NCBI GenBank assembly: GCA_030340625.1
Contig: JAOPHQ010001144.1
Span: 248,001-312,000 of the forward strand
Length of the DNA stretch: 64,000 bases
From: Merluccius polli
Taxonomy: Eukaryota > Chordata > Actinopteri > Gadiformes > Merlucciidae
Reading direction: 5' to 3'
Both the position numbers and the translations under genes were made by a program. Below are positions 1 to 10,762 of the stretch, piece after piece (within the stretch, counting starts at the first letter, position 1; each line of letters starts with the position of its first letter). The notes under the pieces are model-generated. The model ran no database searches. It was not told the DNA's origin and saw nothing but the letters and a program-made list of their open reading frames with translations.

Positions 1-1
1 T

Positions 2-124
2 CGGCGCATCAATGGCGAGTTTTTTTCCTTAGTTTTGCCAATGAGAGAGTTGGATGGCGAAAGGCATTTTCAGTACTTTAGGATGTCCGCCGCACGATTT
101 GATGAATTGCTTATTATATTATAT
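2..124 (+). pseudogene. HARBI1-like transposase fragment (PIF/Harbinger)
   Basis: The second plus-strand frame is open from the window edge to a stop near 124. It reads as the N-terminal region of a Harbinger nuclease, with the blocks RELDGERHFQYFRMS and ARFDELL typical of fish HARBI1-like proteins (family knowledge). It is cut by the window edge on the left and runs into an AT-rich stretch and a stop on the right, so only about 40 residues remain. No DDE residues are included. I take it as the stub of an old element. Family call fairly sure, exact family unknown. Confidence 0.6.
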
Positions 125-1100
125 TAATTATATTCATGATATAATATGATATTCTTCGTCGATTTTCGCGAATGGTTGAACTTCTGAGTTCTGACTCTAT
201 ACTGCCGCCTCGACCTCTGGTGGTATTGCTCCGTTTCGTCCGTAGCGCTCCGGATGAGTAAGGCTCACTGGCGACGGAGCCGTTGACGGACGAAACGACC
301 TCCGGGACCGGACGAAAGGGTCCGTATCCGTATTTACCGTAGGGTGTGAATGGGCCTTTACTGCATGGCTATTGAGACCACACCCCCTACTGGCACTGTG
401 CATGCCTCCATCACATGTACAGAAGCACGTGTTCTACTATACTTACAAATAAATCTGTTGAAAACATTTTGAATGGATGTTTTCTTATGACTTCTGTTTA
501 TATTTATGCTTGGATATAATATATTCCCAGTTAGTTCTCCTAAATTCCCATTAGTTCCCATAATTCCCATTATTCCCATGGAAAGTTTCCAATATGGAAT
601 ATAACCACAATTTCCAAAATTCCCAAGCTTAACTTCCCATGGAAATTTACCGGAAACTTTCTGGAAATTTACCGGAAATTTTCCGCCCCTTTGCAACCCT
701 AATTGCCACCAGTAGGATCTGCTGAACGATGCTGTTACCTGTCTGGGACGACTACTCTCGGGTAGTCATTCCTACCACCAAACTTTGAGAGCATGTTTGC
801 AATTATTCGTTGGAACTAGAGCTTGTACAGTAGACACACCAAATTTGCAAATGATGGCTCAAACGATCAAGATTACCATCGTTGTTAGCCAATGATGGTT
901 TGTAGAAACACACAGCTGAGTGGCTTCTCCTATTATGATAAATGCAAAAGCCATCAAACTTTTCCTTGAACATTATGGGCTCTATTATGATCAGTCTAAA
1001 GCACAGTGTATTATCATCATGACACAAAGCTTATTCTTATCGTACACTCTCTTTTATTGAGCAATGCAACAAGGGTGCATAACTACACCTGCTTCTCTCA
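125..1100. repeat. Non-coding repeat-rich stretch
   Basis: No convincing gene. Bases 200-355 are GC-rich with many CGTCCG/CCGGAC words and resemble 5790-5917, probably terminal parts of Harbinger-like non-autonomous elements. Bases 510-705 are built from repeated TTCCCAT/GGAAATT words and end in TTTGCAACCCTAAT. The same kind of sequence recurs at 6050-6155, ending in TTTTGCAACCCTAGTGG, so this is a dispersed repeat. Confidence 0.4.
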
Positions 1101-2300
1101 TCCACATACACAATGCATTTACATTTACATTTAGGCATTTGGCAGGTGCTTTTATCCAAAGCGACTTACAAAAGAGGATAAACATTCAAGCTACAGCACA
1201 ATTAGGGAAATCTAGGCTAAGGATGCAAATTGTTGGCATGAAATCAGCTTGAGCTAAAGTGTAGGAGGGTATTAACAGTGCAGTATTCAGGCCAGATGAT
1301 GTTCTCGGAAGAGCTGTGTCTTCAGAGCCTTCTTGAAGGTGGAGGGTGAAGGCCGCGGTATACTCGCCGTTCCTAAGCTGTCGCGCGACAATGTGACGTC
1401 ACGGGAGGACGGTAACTATTTATACTCGCGCTGGTGGCCGCGACAGTAGTTGCAGTCTTCTCCTGAACAGAGGTGGCGCCACTGAGGAAAGGCGACCGAC
1501 TTTTCTATTTCTACGCAGTAGAAGAAGAGATATGCTAATACTGGCACCCCTGTGTCTTCAGGTTTACTATACAGCATTATGTATATTACTTTACATTGCT
1601 ATTATTCTACATCACTGCCCCACCTGGTCAGCCATCAACAGTCCAGTGTATGGCAGCAGTTCTCATATGAATAGTGTTTGTAAGCATCCACCTTAATAAC
1701 TTCGTGATTATCTTATATACTTTTATTTTGTAACTTAATGCCGCTTTGAGATAGTTTTTCAGCCACGTAATTCCACTCGTCTTTGACCACAACAACAGTA
1801 GACAGCACTTACGTAAAACCACGGTTTATTAGCGAATGAATATAGGCCTACACCACACAATAAAACAGAACATATAAAGAAAGAAGCCTTAGCAATAAGG
1901 CGCATTAAAATGTGCCTTCGAACTCGTCCGTGTTCGTTTCCGCTTTGTCGCGCGCCGCTGAAAAAAAAAGAGAGGTGTGCAACACGGCGTGAACGGGCCA
2001 AAATCCTGTCACGCCGGCGAGATCTACGTCATTTTGACGTCACAATGGCGCGCGACAGCTTGGGAACGGCGAGTATACCGCGGCCTTAACTGTTGCTCTG
2101 GTAGCACTTGGAAGGTCATTCCACCAGCGTAGAACAACACCTGCAAACAGCCTAGATTGACCTGAGCGGGGTGAGGCGACGTTCCTTAGAGGAGCGAAGA
2201 GGCTGGATGGGAAGTAGGGTTTTAAGAGGGTGCTAAGGTAGAGAGGCGCAGATCCATCAAGTACCCTGTAGGCCAGCATCATCACAATACATCTCACAAT
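1100..2300 (-). pseudogene. LINE 3' end (RT C-terminal tail plus 3' UTR), split by an inserted element
   Basis: On the minus strand, 2297 down to about 2088 encodes the tail shared by fish L2/CR1-like LINE proteins: a LAYRVLDGSAPLYL block and, further on, WWNDLPSATR. The reading resumes after the 1349-2087 insertion with STFKKALKTQLFREH, matching the usual FKxxLKTHLF ending. The 3' UTR then runs to about 1105 and ends in AAATGTAAATGTAAATG. The catalytic RT core is absent, so this is a 5'-truncated copy. The joined reading on both sides of the insertion is the main support. The clade (L2, CR1 or Rex type) is not certain. Confidence 0.6.
1349..2087. mobile_element. 739-bp non-autonomous element with about 50-bp terminal inverted repeats
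   Basis: The left end AAGGCCGCGGTATACTCG.. (1349) is repeated inverted at the right end ..CGAGTATACCGCGGCCTT (2087). Complementarity continues inward for about 50 bases, through CTGTCGCGCG and TGACGTCA, with a few mismatches. It interrupts the LINE tail described around it, so it inserted later. No long frame inside resembles a transposase. The flanks TGA/TAA could be a decayed 3-bp Harbinger-type target duplication, but this is not clear. Confidence 0.75.
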
Positions 2301-2572
2301 GAGTAGTTATTTACAATCGTTTGTAAATTGGTAATGACAGTTAAAAGTGTTTAGGGGAGCGGCACATATGGACATACTTTCTGGATCATTTGCTCATTTG
2401 AGGTACATGCTGGGAGAAAAATATATAGTTTTTACAAGGACATAAGTTGATTATTGTGTAAGACAAGGTGTTTAATCAATCCATTCTCCCTTTCACAGGC
2501 TGTGGGTGTCCACCAACCATGGTAGCCATTTTTATAATTTCATATCAATACTTAATTTGACTTTTTTTTAAT

Positions 2573-3006
2573 AAGGGAGAGGAGAGGAGGAAGGACAAGG
2601 TGGGCAAGAGGTACGGACAGAGGACGACATGATGGAGGTAGAGGAAGAGGAGGAGGCCGTCAGGGAGAGTGGAGGGCGAGACAAGCAAGGGGGACAGGCC
2701 TCCATCACGGAGGTGGAGGAGGAGGAGGAAGAGGAGGCCGTCAGGGAGGATGGAGGGCGAGACAGCCAAGGGGGACAGGCCACCATCACAGAGGAGGAGG
2801 AGGCCGTCAGGGAGAGTGGAGGGCAAGACGGGCAAGGGGGACAGGCCTCCATCACGGAGGTGGAGGAGGAGGAGGAGGAGGAGGAGGAGGAGGCCGTCAG
2901 GGAGAGTGGAGGGCGAGATGGGCAAGGGGGACAGGCCTCCATCATGGAGATGGAGGAGGAGGAGGAGGCACGGACAGAGGAGGATGGCCAAGAGGAGACC
3001 TCAAAG
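2573..3006 (+). repeat. Purine-rich minisatellite, open as acidic repeat protein
   Basis: About four to five degenerate units of 70-100 bp, each with GAGGAGG runs, GCCGTCAGGGAG, a GGCGAGAC-like block and GGGGGACAGGCC. On the plus strand one frame is open from 2629 to 3165 and gives alternating Glu runs and ESGGRDxQGGQ blocks. A second plus frame and two minus frames are also open, as expected from a repeat of this composition. A polypyrimidine tract with AG (near 2577) precedes it and AAAG/GTAGG follows at 3006, so it could be an exon of a decayed gene. No family is recognised. Confidence 0.4.
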
Positions 3007-4980
3007 GTAGGAATCACTGATGAGCATAACTGTGTGGTCAGACCGAGCTGTAAAAACTGTGACTACTGTCTTCAGCTTTCATTAACAGCTCAACAGTTGA
3101 CACTTGTTGCTTTAGGCTGCTCTACTCTAGTAATTTTTACTGATCTTGTTCAAAATGCACAGTAAGGCATATTGTATTTTTTGCATTACTATCTACTTAT
3201 GTACTGATACCTTCATTACACTCATGCAACATTTTGTAATGTGCAAAGTTGCATTAGTAATACGAGAGCTATTCCTTAGCAACCTAATCTCAAAAAGTGT
3301 GAACTCATACAATTCCATTTTTATGCTTACCTTGATCCAGCATTTGAAGAAGCTGAAGAAGACATTGAAGAAGGGGAAATCAAAAGGTGTGTCCATTGTG
3401 TTTTATTTACTTTCTTGAGTAATCTAGCACTGAGGCATTTGACCCTATTTAAACAATATGAACAGCATGAGCTGGTCCACAGATATCACAATGTTAGTTG
3501 AACACACAGTGCCTCTTTGTTTATTTGTTTACTCTGGTAAGAGAGTTAGTAATTAAATGTATCACACACGTCTATATGTTGTCAGTAGGTTGTGTGGAGT
3601 GTAGTGGCTCAAAGGCCACTTTCCCGATCAGGAAACTGGGCAGGAAAAGATGGAGAAAGGTTGGTATGAATTTCCAATGACTGAAGTTACACCAAGTTAC
3701 AGTTTTTCACCCTTGTCTCAATACCATGTGTACCTTTTAAAAACTCTTAACACATCAGTGTTTCCCATACATAGACCAATGCGTGGCGGGCGCCACAGTA
3801 TCATCACCAGCCGCCACAAAATGATTCAATGATTTTTTTATTACATTTTTTTTTTACGCGATTTAAAAAAAATAACTGTCGTTCCATTCATCCAACTACG
3901 CACAGCCCTCTCCCTCTCCGTCTCGATCACACACACACACACAAACACACGAGCGCATGCACACACACTGTCAGCTTATTCGCCCACGCGCTTCTCTTCT
4001 CCATCCACAATGCGTGAGGCCTATATCAAAGGAAACCCCGAAACAGCGGGATATTTGCAGAGAAGACGGTCGGCGATATCTGGAGTTCGTATGTGCTCAA
4101 AACACACCTGCACAACATTATTGTTGACACAGAAAAGGATATAGCATAATTAACTCAACGTTATTGATGGTGAAACATCCTGCACCCTTATTCAGCACAG
4201 ACAAAGTTGGTAACGTGTAACAATCAGCTCCTTAACTTTTTTTTAATGTATGTATTACTGTATTACTTAACGCACAAGGGGTTAATGAAATTAAATGTCT
4301 ATGGCACAATCCTGATAAATGCGTAATAATAATGATAACAATAACAATACGTTTCCTTCAGACGGCGCTGAAAGCAAACAACAAAGAGGCAGGTACCGAA
4401 TTATTTTAGTAAAGCGCGAATGCGCTGTATATTAAGTGCACACATTTTCCCCGAATAATCCTTCGTCCCAATTTCCCCAAATTAAAACTAAAAGTCAAGC
4501 TTTATAGCCAGTCCCAAGGCTATTATTTTTAGTGCAGCAGTAGGTCTACTGGCACCACCAATTCAAATTCACAGCCACACTTGAATCTCTCACGGACCGC
4601 CCCATACACCTAGCGCACCTATAAGCTAGGGTGCACGGTGACGGCCAAACCCTTAAAGAGATATCTCTCCCGTCCTTACCAATACACATACAGTGGACAG
4701 TACATATTTCACACAGGAACACATACATGCAAGTAATATTTCACATATTTCACAATAATATTTATATATACTGTATGTTCAAAATATAACTGTCCCTGTG
4801 TAATGGTAAATTTGACATTATTAATATGAAGGCGTCACAAACGTAGCAAACAATTAGGCGATTAAGGTGAGAAGGTATCAGTCTGAAATGAAGTTTAAAC
4901 GTCAAATGGCGTGACTATGTTAATAATTTAAGCCAGAATGCTGCTGTGACACAGGCAGCTTTATGGGGGTATTATTGAGA
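3007..4980. other. No gene seen
   Basis: Short open frames only. Two small segments have splice-like borders (GATCCAG at 3344 to AAAAG/GTGTG at 3385, and GATCAG at 3630 to GAAAG/GTTGG at 3660) and could be exon remnants after the acidic repeat, but the phases do not join cleanly. Bases 3920-3970 are CA-rich. The word GGCGGGCGCCACA at 3785 recurs at 9588, pointing to a dispersed repeat. Confidence 0.3.
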
Positions 4981-4984
4981 CAAT

Positions 4985-5280
4985 ATTATTTGTGTGTGCG
5001 TATCTCAATCTGTGTGTGTGTAATAAGATTTGTGTGTATTCACATTTGTGTGTATTCACATTTGTGTGTGCGTAATAAGATTTGTCTGTCTGTATTCACA
5101 TTTGTGTGTGTGTAAACAAATCTGTGTGTCTGTATTCACATTTTTGTGTGTGTGTAAACAAATCTGTGTGTCTGTATTCACATTTGTGTGTGTGTGTAAA
5201 CAAATCTGTGTGTCTGTATTCACATGTGTGTGTTTGTGATAAGATTTGTGTGTCTGTATTCACATTTGTGTGTGTAAAAA
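4985..5280. repeat. Minisatellite, about 40-bp unit (TG-rich)
   Basis: Tandem units carrying TGTGTGTCTGTATTCACATTTGTGTGTG and AAACAAATC, seven or so copies, varied in length. Several frames are open on the plus strand as a shadow of the repeat. No coding meaning is assumed. Confidence 0.8.
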
Positions 5281-5313
5281 AAATGCGTACTGAGATCTGT
5301 AAATGTCTGTCAT

Positions 5314-5720
5314 CAGTTATAACTCAGGCGGGAGCTCTGATTGGCCGTCTTTTTACACGTGGATTTTGGCACACTTCTGCCGTGCAGATCTGCAAATGCG
5401 ATCCGTGTGTAAAAACGATTTGTCTGTAACTTCACGCAATACAGTCCACACACCACTAGTCGGCGCGTAGCACCCAGTGATGTTAAGCGTGTCATTGTCA
5501 TGGGTAAGATGGCTGCCGTTAAATGACACTGGCCAGTCGTCGGAAACTTCGAACAACTCATGGGCTTTACAATGCGTTTATTTATGAGGAAAACAAACGT
5601 TAACTTACTCATGAGTTGTTCGAACACACGGATCGCATTTGCAGATCTGCACGGCAGAAGTGTGCCAAAATCCACGTGTAAAAAGACGGCCAATCAGAGC
5701 TCCCGCCTGAGTTATAACTG
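5314..5720. repeat. Perfect 96-bp inverted repeat (palindromic element)
   Basis: The left arm 5314-5409 (starts CAGTTATAACTCAGG, ends ATCCGTGTG) and the right arm 5625-5720 are exact reverse complements over 96 bases. The 215-bp loop holds a second, smaller inverted pair (CGAACAACTCATG near 5550 and CATGAGTTGTTCG near 5612). No transposase frame is present. This is a foldback or MITE-like structure. The identical arms suggest a young element or arm homogenisation. Confidence 0.85.
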
Positions 5721-6229
5721 TATAACTCTACCGACGCCATGTTTGCGATTGTCGATGCTGGTAATTTGCGACATGGCAGTGAGTGCCCTCTAGAGGATGT
5801 ATCGCGTCACATCCATAAACCGGACGGAGGTATGAAGGGTAGTACCGGAGACGACGTTTGGTACGGACGGACTCATTTCGTCCGGATCCGGAGGTATGAA
5901 TCAGCCTTAAGCAGTGTGCTCTGTGCATGTGATTGAGGAATGGCATGGATATTCAAGTGTATTTGAATGGCATTTGTTTGTTTTAGTCAAGATTATGCTA
6001 AAATATACTTTCCTCAACTATATTCAAGTTCCCTAGAAGAGCCAACCTTCAATTTTGAAAATTCCCAGTTTATTCCCATAAATTCCCGTTAATTCCCTTA
6101 AATTCCCATGGAAAGTTTCCCTCTTTGAAAATTCCGGGAATTTTGCAACCCTAGTGGCAATATAAAAAAAGACTATTAAAAACTTGTCTGTATCCTATGC
6201 CAAAGCGACTAACATTTGTCATCAATTAC

Positions 6230-6370
6230 CTCAGGGCCAGTCTGCCCTAGAGCAACTAAGTGGGCCAAGTGCCTTGCTCAAGGGCACAATGGTGGCTTCA
6301 TACCCACAATTTCTAGGCTACTAGCATGCTAGCCAGGTTCCTTAAGCGCTACGCCACCACCGCCCCTAAC
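6230..6370 (-). repeat. tRNA-derived SINE, older copy
   Basis: Read on the minus strand it begins GGCGGTGGTGGCGTAGCGC and contains a decayed B box (GTGGGTATGAAGCC), then CCTTGAGCAAGGCACTTGG. It parallels the SINE at 7050-7236 over its whole length. The A-box-like word TGGCGTAGCG is kept while the B box has lost the GGTTCRAATCC form. Confidence 0.65.
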
Positions 6371-6584
6371 ACCGAAAAAAAACATTATTTTCTTCAGAGA
6401 AAAAAAAAATGTGAGCAGCTAACAGCCTACTCCTAGGTCTAATAGCCACATTCTAGGCTACCTTATTTAAACAAGCATTTCGATTGAATGAATGAATGAA
6501 TGAACGAATTAAGTTCAGATGAATGTATGTTCAGATAAGATGTGGTGATGGCACAGAGTGGTATCGCAGAGATAATAATCTTAC

Positions 6585-7537
6585 CCAGAAGGACCACTGA
6601 CCGATACAGGGCCTTTATCTTGGCTAAAGCTCTGCTTTCTTCTTCTTCCAGTGGATGTAATTCGGTCAGCAGTTCGGCCTTTACACGCTGGGGGCCGGGG
6701 TGAGATAAAAGGAGGATTGGGGACAGGCCCACCTGATGAAATTGGTGAATCTGTAAAATGAAAATAAGCTGTAAGATGTTGTACAGATGCACACATTCTT
6801 AAATAATTTGTACAAACTAAGGACAGCAAAATCACAGTTCTTCAGAATAGCCTGCTATGTATGAAAGTGGTCTGAAATATAGGTTACACTCACTTAACCA
6901 ATCATTATGTAAACCATACTTATATCAGGTTAGACCATCTTTTGGGGGTCAAACATTTTGGTGCATATTACTGTTATAGGACAGTATCTTGTAGCTGGTG
7001 CAAGTGCGTCCAGCCACATCTCTTTCAATCAATGCCACAAAGAATTAAGGCAGTTCTTTACATGTATGCATTTAGCAGACGCTTTTCTCCAAAACTCTCA
7101 AATATTCAATCTCCCCGAGAGCAACTTGGGGTTAAGTGCCTTGCACAATGGTGGCAGCCAGGATTCAAACCCACAACTTTCTGGGATAGGACACTAGTCA
7201 GGTTCCTTGACCGCTACACTACCACTGCCCAGTTCTTAAGGCAAAAGGGGTCTAACCTGGTATTACTATGGTGTACCTAAAAAATGGTTAGGTGAGTGTA
7301 AGTCAGGCCGACTAGCAATCACTGACACTCACCAAGGCACTCGCTTTATCGATTAGTTTGGGCACATTATGGCCCTTCCTCATCCGCCTCGCCCACTCCT
7401 CTGTGGCCTTAGCCCGCTTACGGTTTAGTGCCACCTTCAGTGGCTGCTCCGCCCCACAAGCTTTGCACCTCTTGCATGCCACAAATATTTGGGCCATGCA
7501 AGAGGTGCACTGCTTATATCTTGAACCTGGCATTATT
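6585..7537 (-). CDS. Unrecognised two-exon gene, zinc-ribbon-like N-terminus
   Basis: Minus strand. One exon runs 7537-7333 with an acceptor ..TTTGTAG before AATATG-like context and a start ATG at 7533. It gives 67 codons, phase 0, and ends at TTG/GTGAGT. The next exon runs 6732-6585 (acceptor ..TTTCATCAG, donor CTGG/GTAAG) and continues in phase as VGLSPILLLS. The first exon carries CTSC, CKRC and one further Cys (CKACGAEQP) in 20 residues, suggesting metal binding, followed by a basic helical stretch. An upstream splice donor CAAG/GTAAGT at 8330 could end a 5' non-coding exon. Similar proteins occur in fish genomes, but I cannot name the function. No downstream exon or stop was found, so the 3' end is open or lost. 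It could be carried by a transposon. Confidence 0.5.
7050..7236 (-). repeat. tRNA-derived SINE with LINE-like tail
   Basis: Read on the minus strand from about 7236: GGCAGTGGTAGTGTAGCGG contains an A-box-like word, and GTGGGTTTGAATCCTGG is a good B box. The body continues GCAAGGCACTTAACCCC and ends AAAAGCGTCTGCTAAATGCATACATG. That tail matches the 3' end of the LINE at 1105-1170 (AAAAGCACCTGCCAAATGCC), as expected for a SINE mobilised by a partner LINE. Confidence 0.75.
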
Positions 7538-7599
7538 CTACAAACATACAGTAAGACATACAAACATACAGATTTTTAAAATAGGAATTGTCAAGTCAA

Positions 7600-8330
7600 G
7601 TTTATTCAGAGGCGGACATCCCGGACTCAGAGAGCAATAGTCCTGCCAAATATTTCACCTAAACATGTAGTAAACCATCTCATCAGCAGCCAGGTAGTTC
7701 TGATAAATAGTGATAGCACCTGTGTTAAGTGCGCAGGTAGAATATGGAAGGGCTAACTTTCTACAACTGGGATGTCTGACTCCGAATTTAATATATAGCA
7801 CATTTCAGGTACACTGTAATTAGCTGGTTAGTAATTTAGTTTGGTAGACCTATAGGCCTAGTTGATATTTGACTTGCATAAAAAAAAAACTCATACGTGC
7901 TTCTGGCGCACACGCACTCCATAGCGCAATCCATAGCTAATCTCACTGGCTTGATTTGTTAACCATTTCAACATTGATTAGCCTACTACTTCACTTATTC
8001 TGACTGAATGAAAAACGATCCTTCTAATTGATCAATTGTACTATATAATTGTTCTATGCACAGAGTTTGAATAGCTACCACATCTTATCTTATGTAAAAG
8101 AACCGTGTTAGGCATGGGGCTATTACAATTAGCATTGGGCTGGAATGCAAGCAAGCTAAAAAGGCACCTAGATTGGTCTGTTTATTTTGGCTGGGCTAAA
8201 AGGGCTTTCGCTAATAACGTTCAAAACCAACATTTGTTAATAATTTCATATGCATAACACATTCGTTTATGTAAGCAAATAGGAACAAAATAGGAACAAA
8301 ATAGGAGCAAGCTAACAGAAACCACTTACC
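7600..8330. other. No gene seen; likely intron or upstream region
   Basis: AT-rich sequence without coding blocks. It separates the 7.3-7.5 kb exon from a candidate 5' exon donor at 8330 on the minus strand. Confidence 0.3.
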
Positions 8331-9580
8331 TTGTCAGCTATGTCACAACGTCACAATGACAGGTTGAGTGGGTCTGTTGGCGGATATTTCTGTTTTTCGG
8401 CGGCATTGCCAAATTGCCGTATGCGGAGTGATTAGTAGCTGTGAAGAGTCACCCACGGCGTCTTGTCCAATCAGAAATCGCTAAATAGTTTGACCGGACC
8501 TAACTACTGTATAAATTCGTATACATTTTTACGAATCAACGTGCACTGACAGTTCGTACACATATGTACGACGCTTGTTTTGAGATCAGGCTGCCTCCAG
8601 GGAGGGGAGGGGGGTATCCGGGGGGCATCTGAGAATTGTGTTAGTGTAACTAATAATCAACATTAGTTAGAACGTTATTACTTAGTCCGTAACGTTAACC
8701 ATGGGTAAAGCTAGCCAATAGCTAGTTCATCACAAATGCCTGAATTCAGCCAAGGCTTTCTTAGCTGAAGGTACCTCCGCCGCCCTGACGCCGTTGTCTC
8801 GTGAGTTCACCAGCAGACTTCCATCCATGAGAGAAAGCAAGGCTGTCAATCAAATATCGCTAATCGGAAACGGCCAATCACAGGAGAGCCCGCCCTGCCT
8901 GGGTTCCCTCCCCCAAAGTGCCAAAACTATTCCTTTCGAGCGAGCAGAACGTGAGCTGCGAGAGGCTGTCCGATGTGAGAGCAACGAGGAAATGCTCTCG
9001 AGTCCCCGATTTACTCGCTCGCTCTCAATTTCCTCTCTCGGGGAGAAGCGCTCTGAGTGTGCGCGAGCGCGCAGAGAGAATTTGCGCGCTCGCAGGTAAT
9101 AACTACGCGTGTGAAATAATATATACGCCCGACTGCATGTTTTATCACGCGAGTGCATTTTGGCACTAATCTGACGCCATAAGGGAGGGATGTCAGACAG
9201 GCGGGAGTCGGTACACGGGCAGGTTTTCAGACGGTCCAAGGGTCGATCAGCCAATGGGGTTCTCCTGGGAAAAAGGGTCATACACAGCGCTTGTTTGGAT
9301 AAACTTCTCTCTCTACAAACTACCACCATGTTTCGCTTCCACTACTCCTTCCCCATTGTGTGCACTTCATGCTGCTTTTATCCTCTCTTTCTTCATTAGG
9401 GCGAGTGGCTGGCTGCAGCTGCTCCGCTTCGCACAGGTGTCTCTGCTGGTCTCGTCGGAACTCCATATATGGTCGGGTTTCCTTAGACAGAGGCAAGAGT
9501 GAAAAGCGCTCCGCGGCCACCAGATGGCAGGGTGCAACATAAAAACCATCCACCACTTTTCCACATACCCTCCTCCCTAC
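8331..9580. other. CpG-richer stretch, possible promoter area and dispersed repeat
   Basis: Bases 8340-8530 are CpG-containing and lie just upstream of the candidate minus-strand 5' exon donor, so they may hold its promoter. Bases 8790-9260 have many GCGCGAG/CTCGCTC words. Frames open here on both strands have no recognisable domains and look like compositional artefacts. Confidence 0.3.
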
Positions 9581-9608
9581 CTATACGCGGCGGGCGCCAC
9601 AATATACA

Positions 9609-9618
9609 GTATATATAC

Positions 9619-9675
<57 letters not shown>
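9609..9675. repeat. (TA)n microsatellite
   Basis: A run of alternating T and A, preceded by a less regular ATATACAG stretch. Confidence 0.95.
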
Positions 9676-9678
<3 letters not shown>

Positions 9679-9920
9679 TCTATCTTTATGTCATGTCTGT
9701 GTTCAGAAACATAAGTGTTTACTTTAGTTCCAAAGACCATATTCATAAAAATAAAGTCATGAAAATCATGTTTTACCACTTTCACTGTCTCCAAAATCAA
9801 TCCATCAAACTTTATTTATATAGCACAAGCCATACATCAAATGCAACTGAAAATGCTGAAGATAAAAAGTGTTAAAAAGAACATGAGGTTAAAAAAAAAG
9901 TATTTTCTGCCCAGCATTAT

Positions 9921-10025
9921 GCGAAGACCTGCCCCTACTCTGCCTCTGATTGCCTAGTACTCATTGCCTATGTTGGGTAGATTGGTTAAGGTAAAAATAT
10001 CCAATCAAAGGCAGAGTAGGGGCAG
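9921..10025. repeat. Small inverted repeat (about 28-bp arms)
   Basis: AGACCTGCCCCTACTCTGCC at 9924 is repeated inverted as GGCAGAGTAGGGGCAGATCT ending at about 10027, with about 50 bases between the arms and only two or three mismatches. Probably a short foldback element. Confidence 0.6.
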
Positions 10026-10119
10026 ATCTTTGGGAATATAATAACGACCAAAGCCAATAGGTTGATTGACAGGCCTAGGCTATATATGCAGTGCATCCAA
10101 GGACCACAACCTTTCCAAC

Positions 10120-10445
10120 CAACTACGGCATGTCCATTCATTGACGACCCTGGTGCTCAGATCCTACACAGAGCGTTCACACCACCGACCCCAAGGGTCT
10201 TCAGAGACAGGAGTAATCCAGCTTCCCTGATGAGTACCTGTGGGAGAGGTACAGGTTCAGTAGGCCAAGCATAGTTTACCTATGTAGTCTGCTGGAACCA
10301 CACATTAGGAAACACACTCTCTGTAGCCACGCCCTGACCACAGTCTGTCTGTATATCTCTGCGTTTCTTTGCCTGTGGGACATTATTGTACAGTGTTGGT
10401 GATGTAGAAGGTCTTGTGAAGGCAACTGTATGCCAGGAAATAAGA
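10120..10445 (+). pseudogene. HARBI1-like transposase remnant
   Basis: Plus-strand coding, with frame changes, typical of the N-terminal half of a Harbinger nuclease: RVFRDRSNP, then DEYLWERYRFSRPSIVYLC, a HALTTVCLYISAFL-like block and VGDVEGLVKATVCQ. At least one frameshift lies near 10210 and another near 10390. The DDE part is missing. It converges on a Myb/SANT-like exon at 10630-10762, the usual two-gene content of PIF/Harbinger elements. The paralogous copy at 14700-14995 has the same truncated layout. Confidence 0.65.
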
Positions 10446-10629
10446 AGGGTATACCTTGTTTTGAGGCGGTACCTCGATATTCGGTACCTCGAAACCAATA
10501 CTGATAAATAGCCACAGTATTACTGTATCTAGTAATCTGAATGTTAATTTATTAATAAATACAAAATGAAACAATAAGGCTTGTCTAACGCATTTAGTCC
10601 GTCAGCAATTTTTTGTCAAGCCATCTACC

Positions 10630-10762
10630 TCACATTGTTTATCACAGCAGTATTGCCCTTTTTAATGATCACTCCTTTATATTCTTCATAAAGTCCCATC
10701 AGTAGGGTTTGTTCCGCCGCTGAGAAGAACACAGCTCTCGTTTTTCCGTCTTTTTGAGACAT
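10630..10762 (-). pseudogene. Myb/SANT-like DNA-binding exon of a Harbinger element
   Basis: From an ATG at 10762 the minus strand encodes TRAVFFSAAEQTLLMGLYEE followed by a KGVIIKKGNTAVINNVR block. This is the first helices of the Myb/SANT-like domain (Myb_DNA-bind_5 type) found in the second protein of PIF/Harbinger elements and in NAIF1-like proteins. It ends at AG/GTAGAT, a possible donor. No second exon was found, so the gene is partial. The product would bind element ends and bring the transposase into the nucleus (family knowledge). Confidence 0.6.

Noticed and set aside
4985..5280. CRISPR-like array
   Set aside because: Repeat and spacer are not distinct; it is a TG-rich minisatellite in a eukaryotic genome.
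8850..9329. 159-codon minus-strand Arg/Ser-rich protein
   Set aside because: No domain and an overlapping plus frame of the same composition; looks like CpG-rich repeat sequence.
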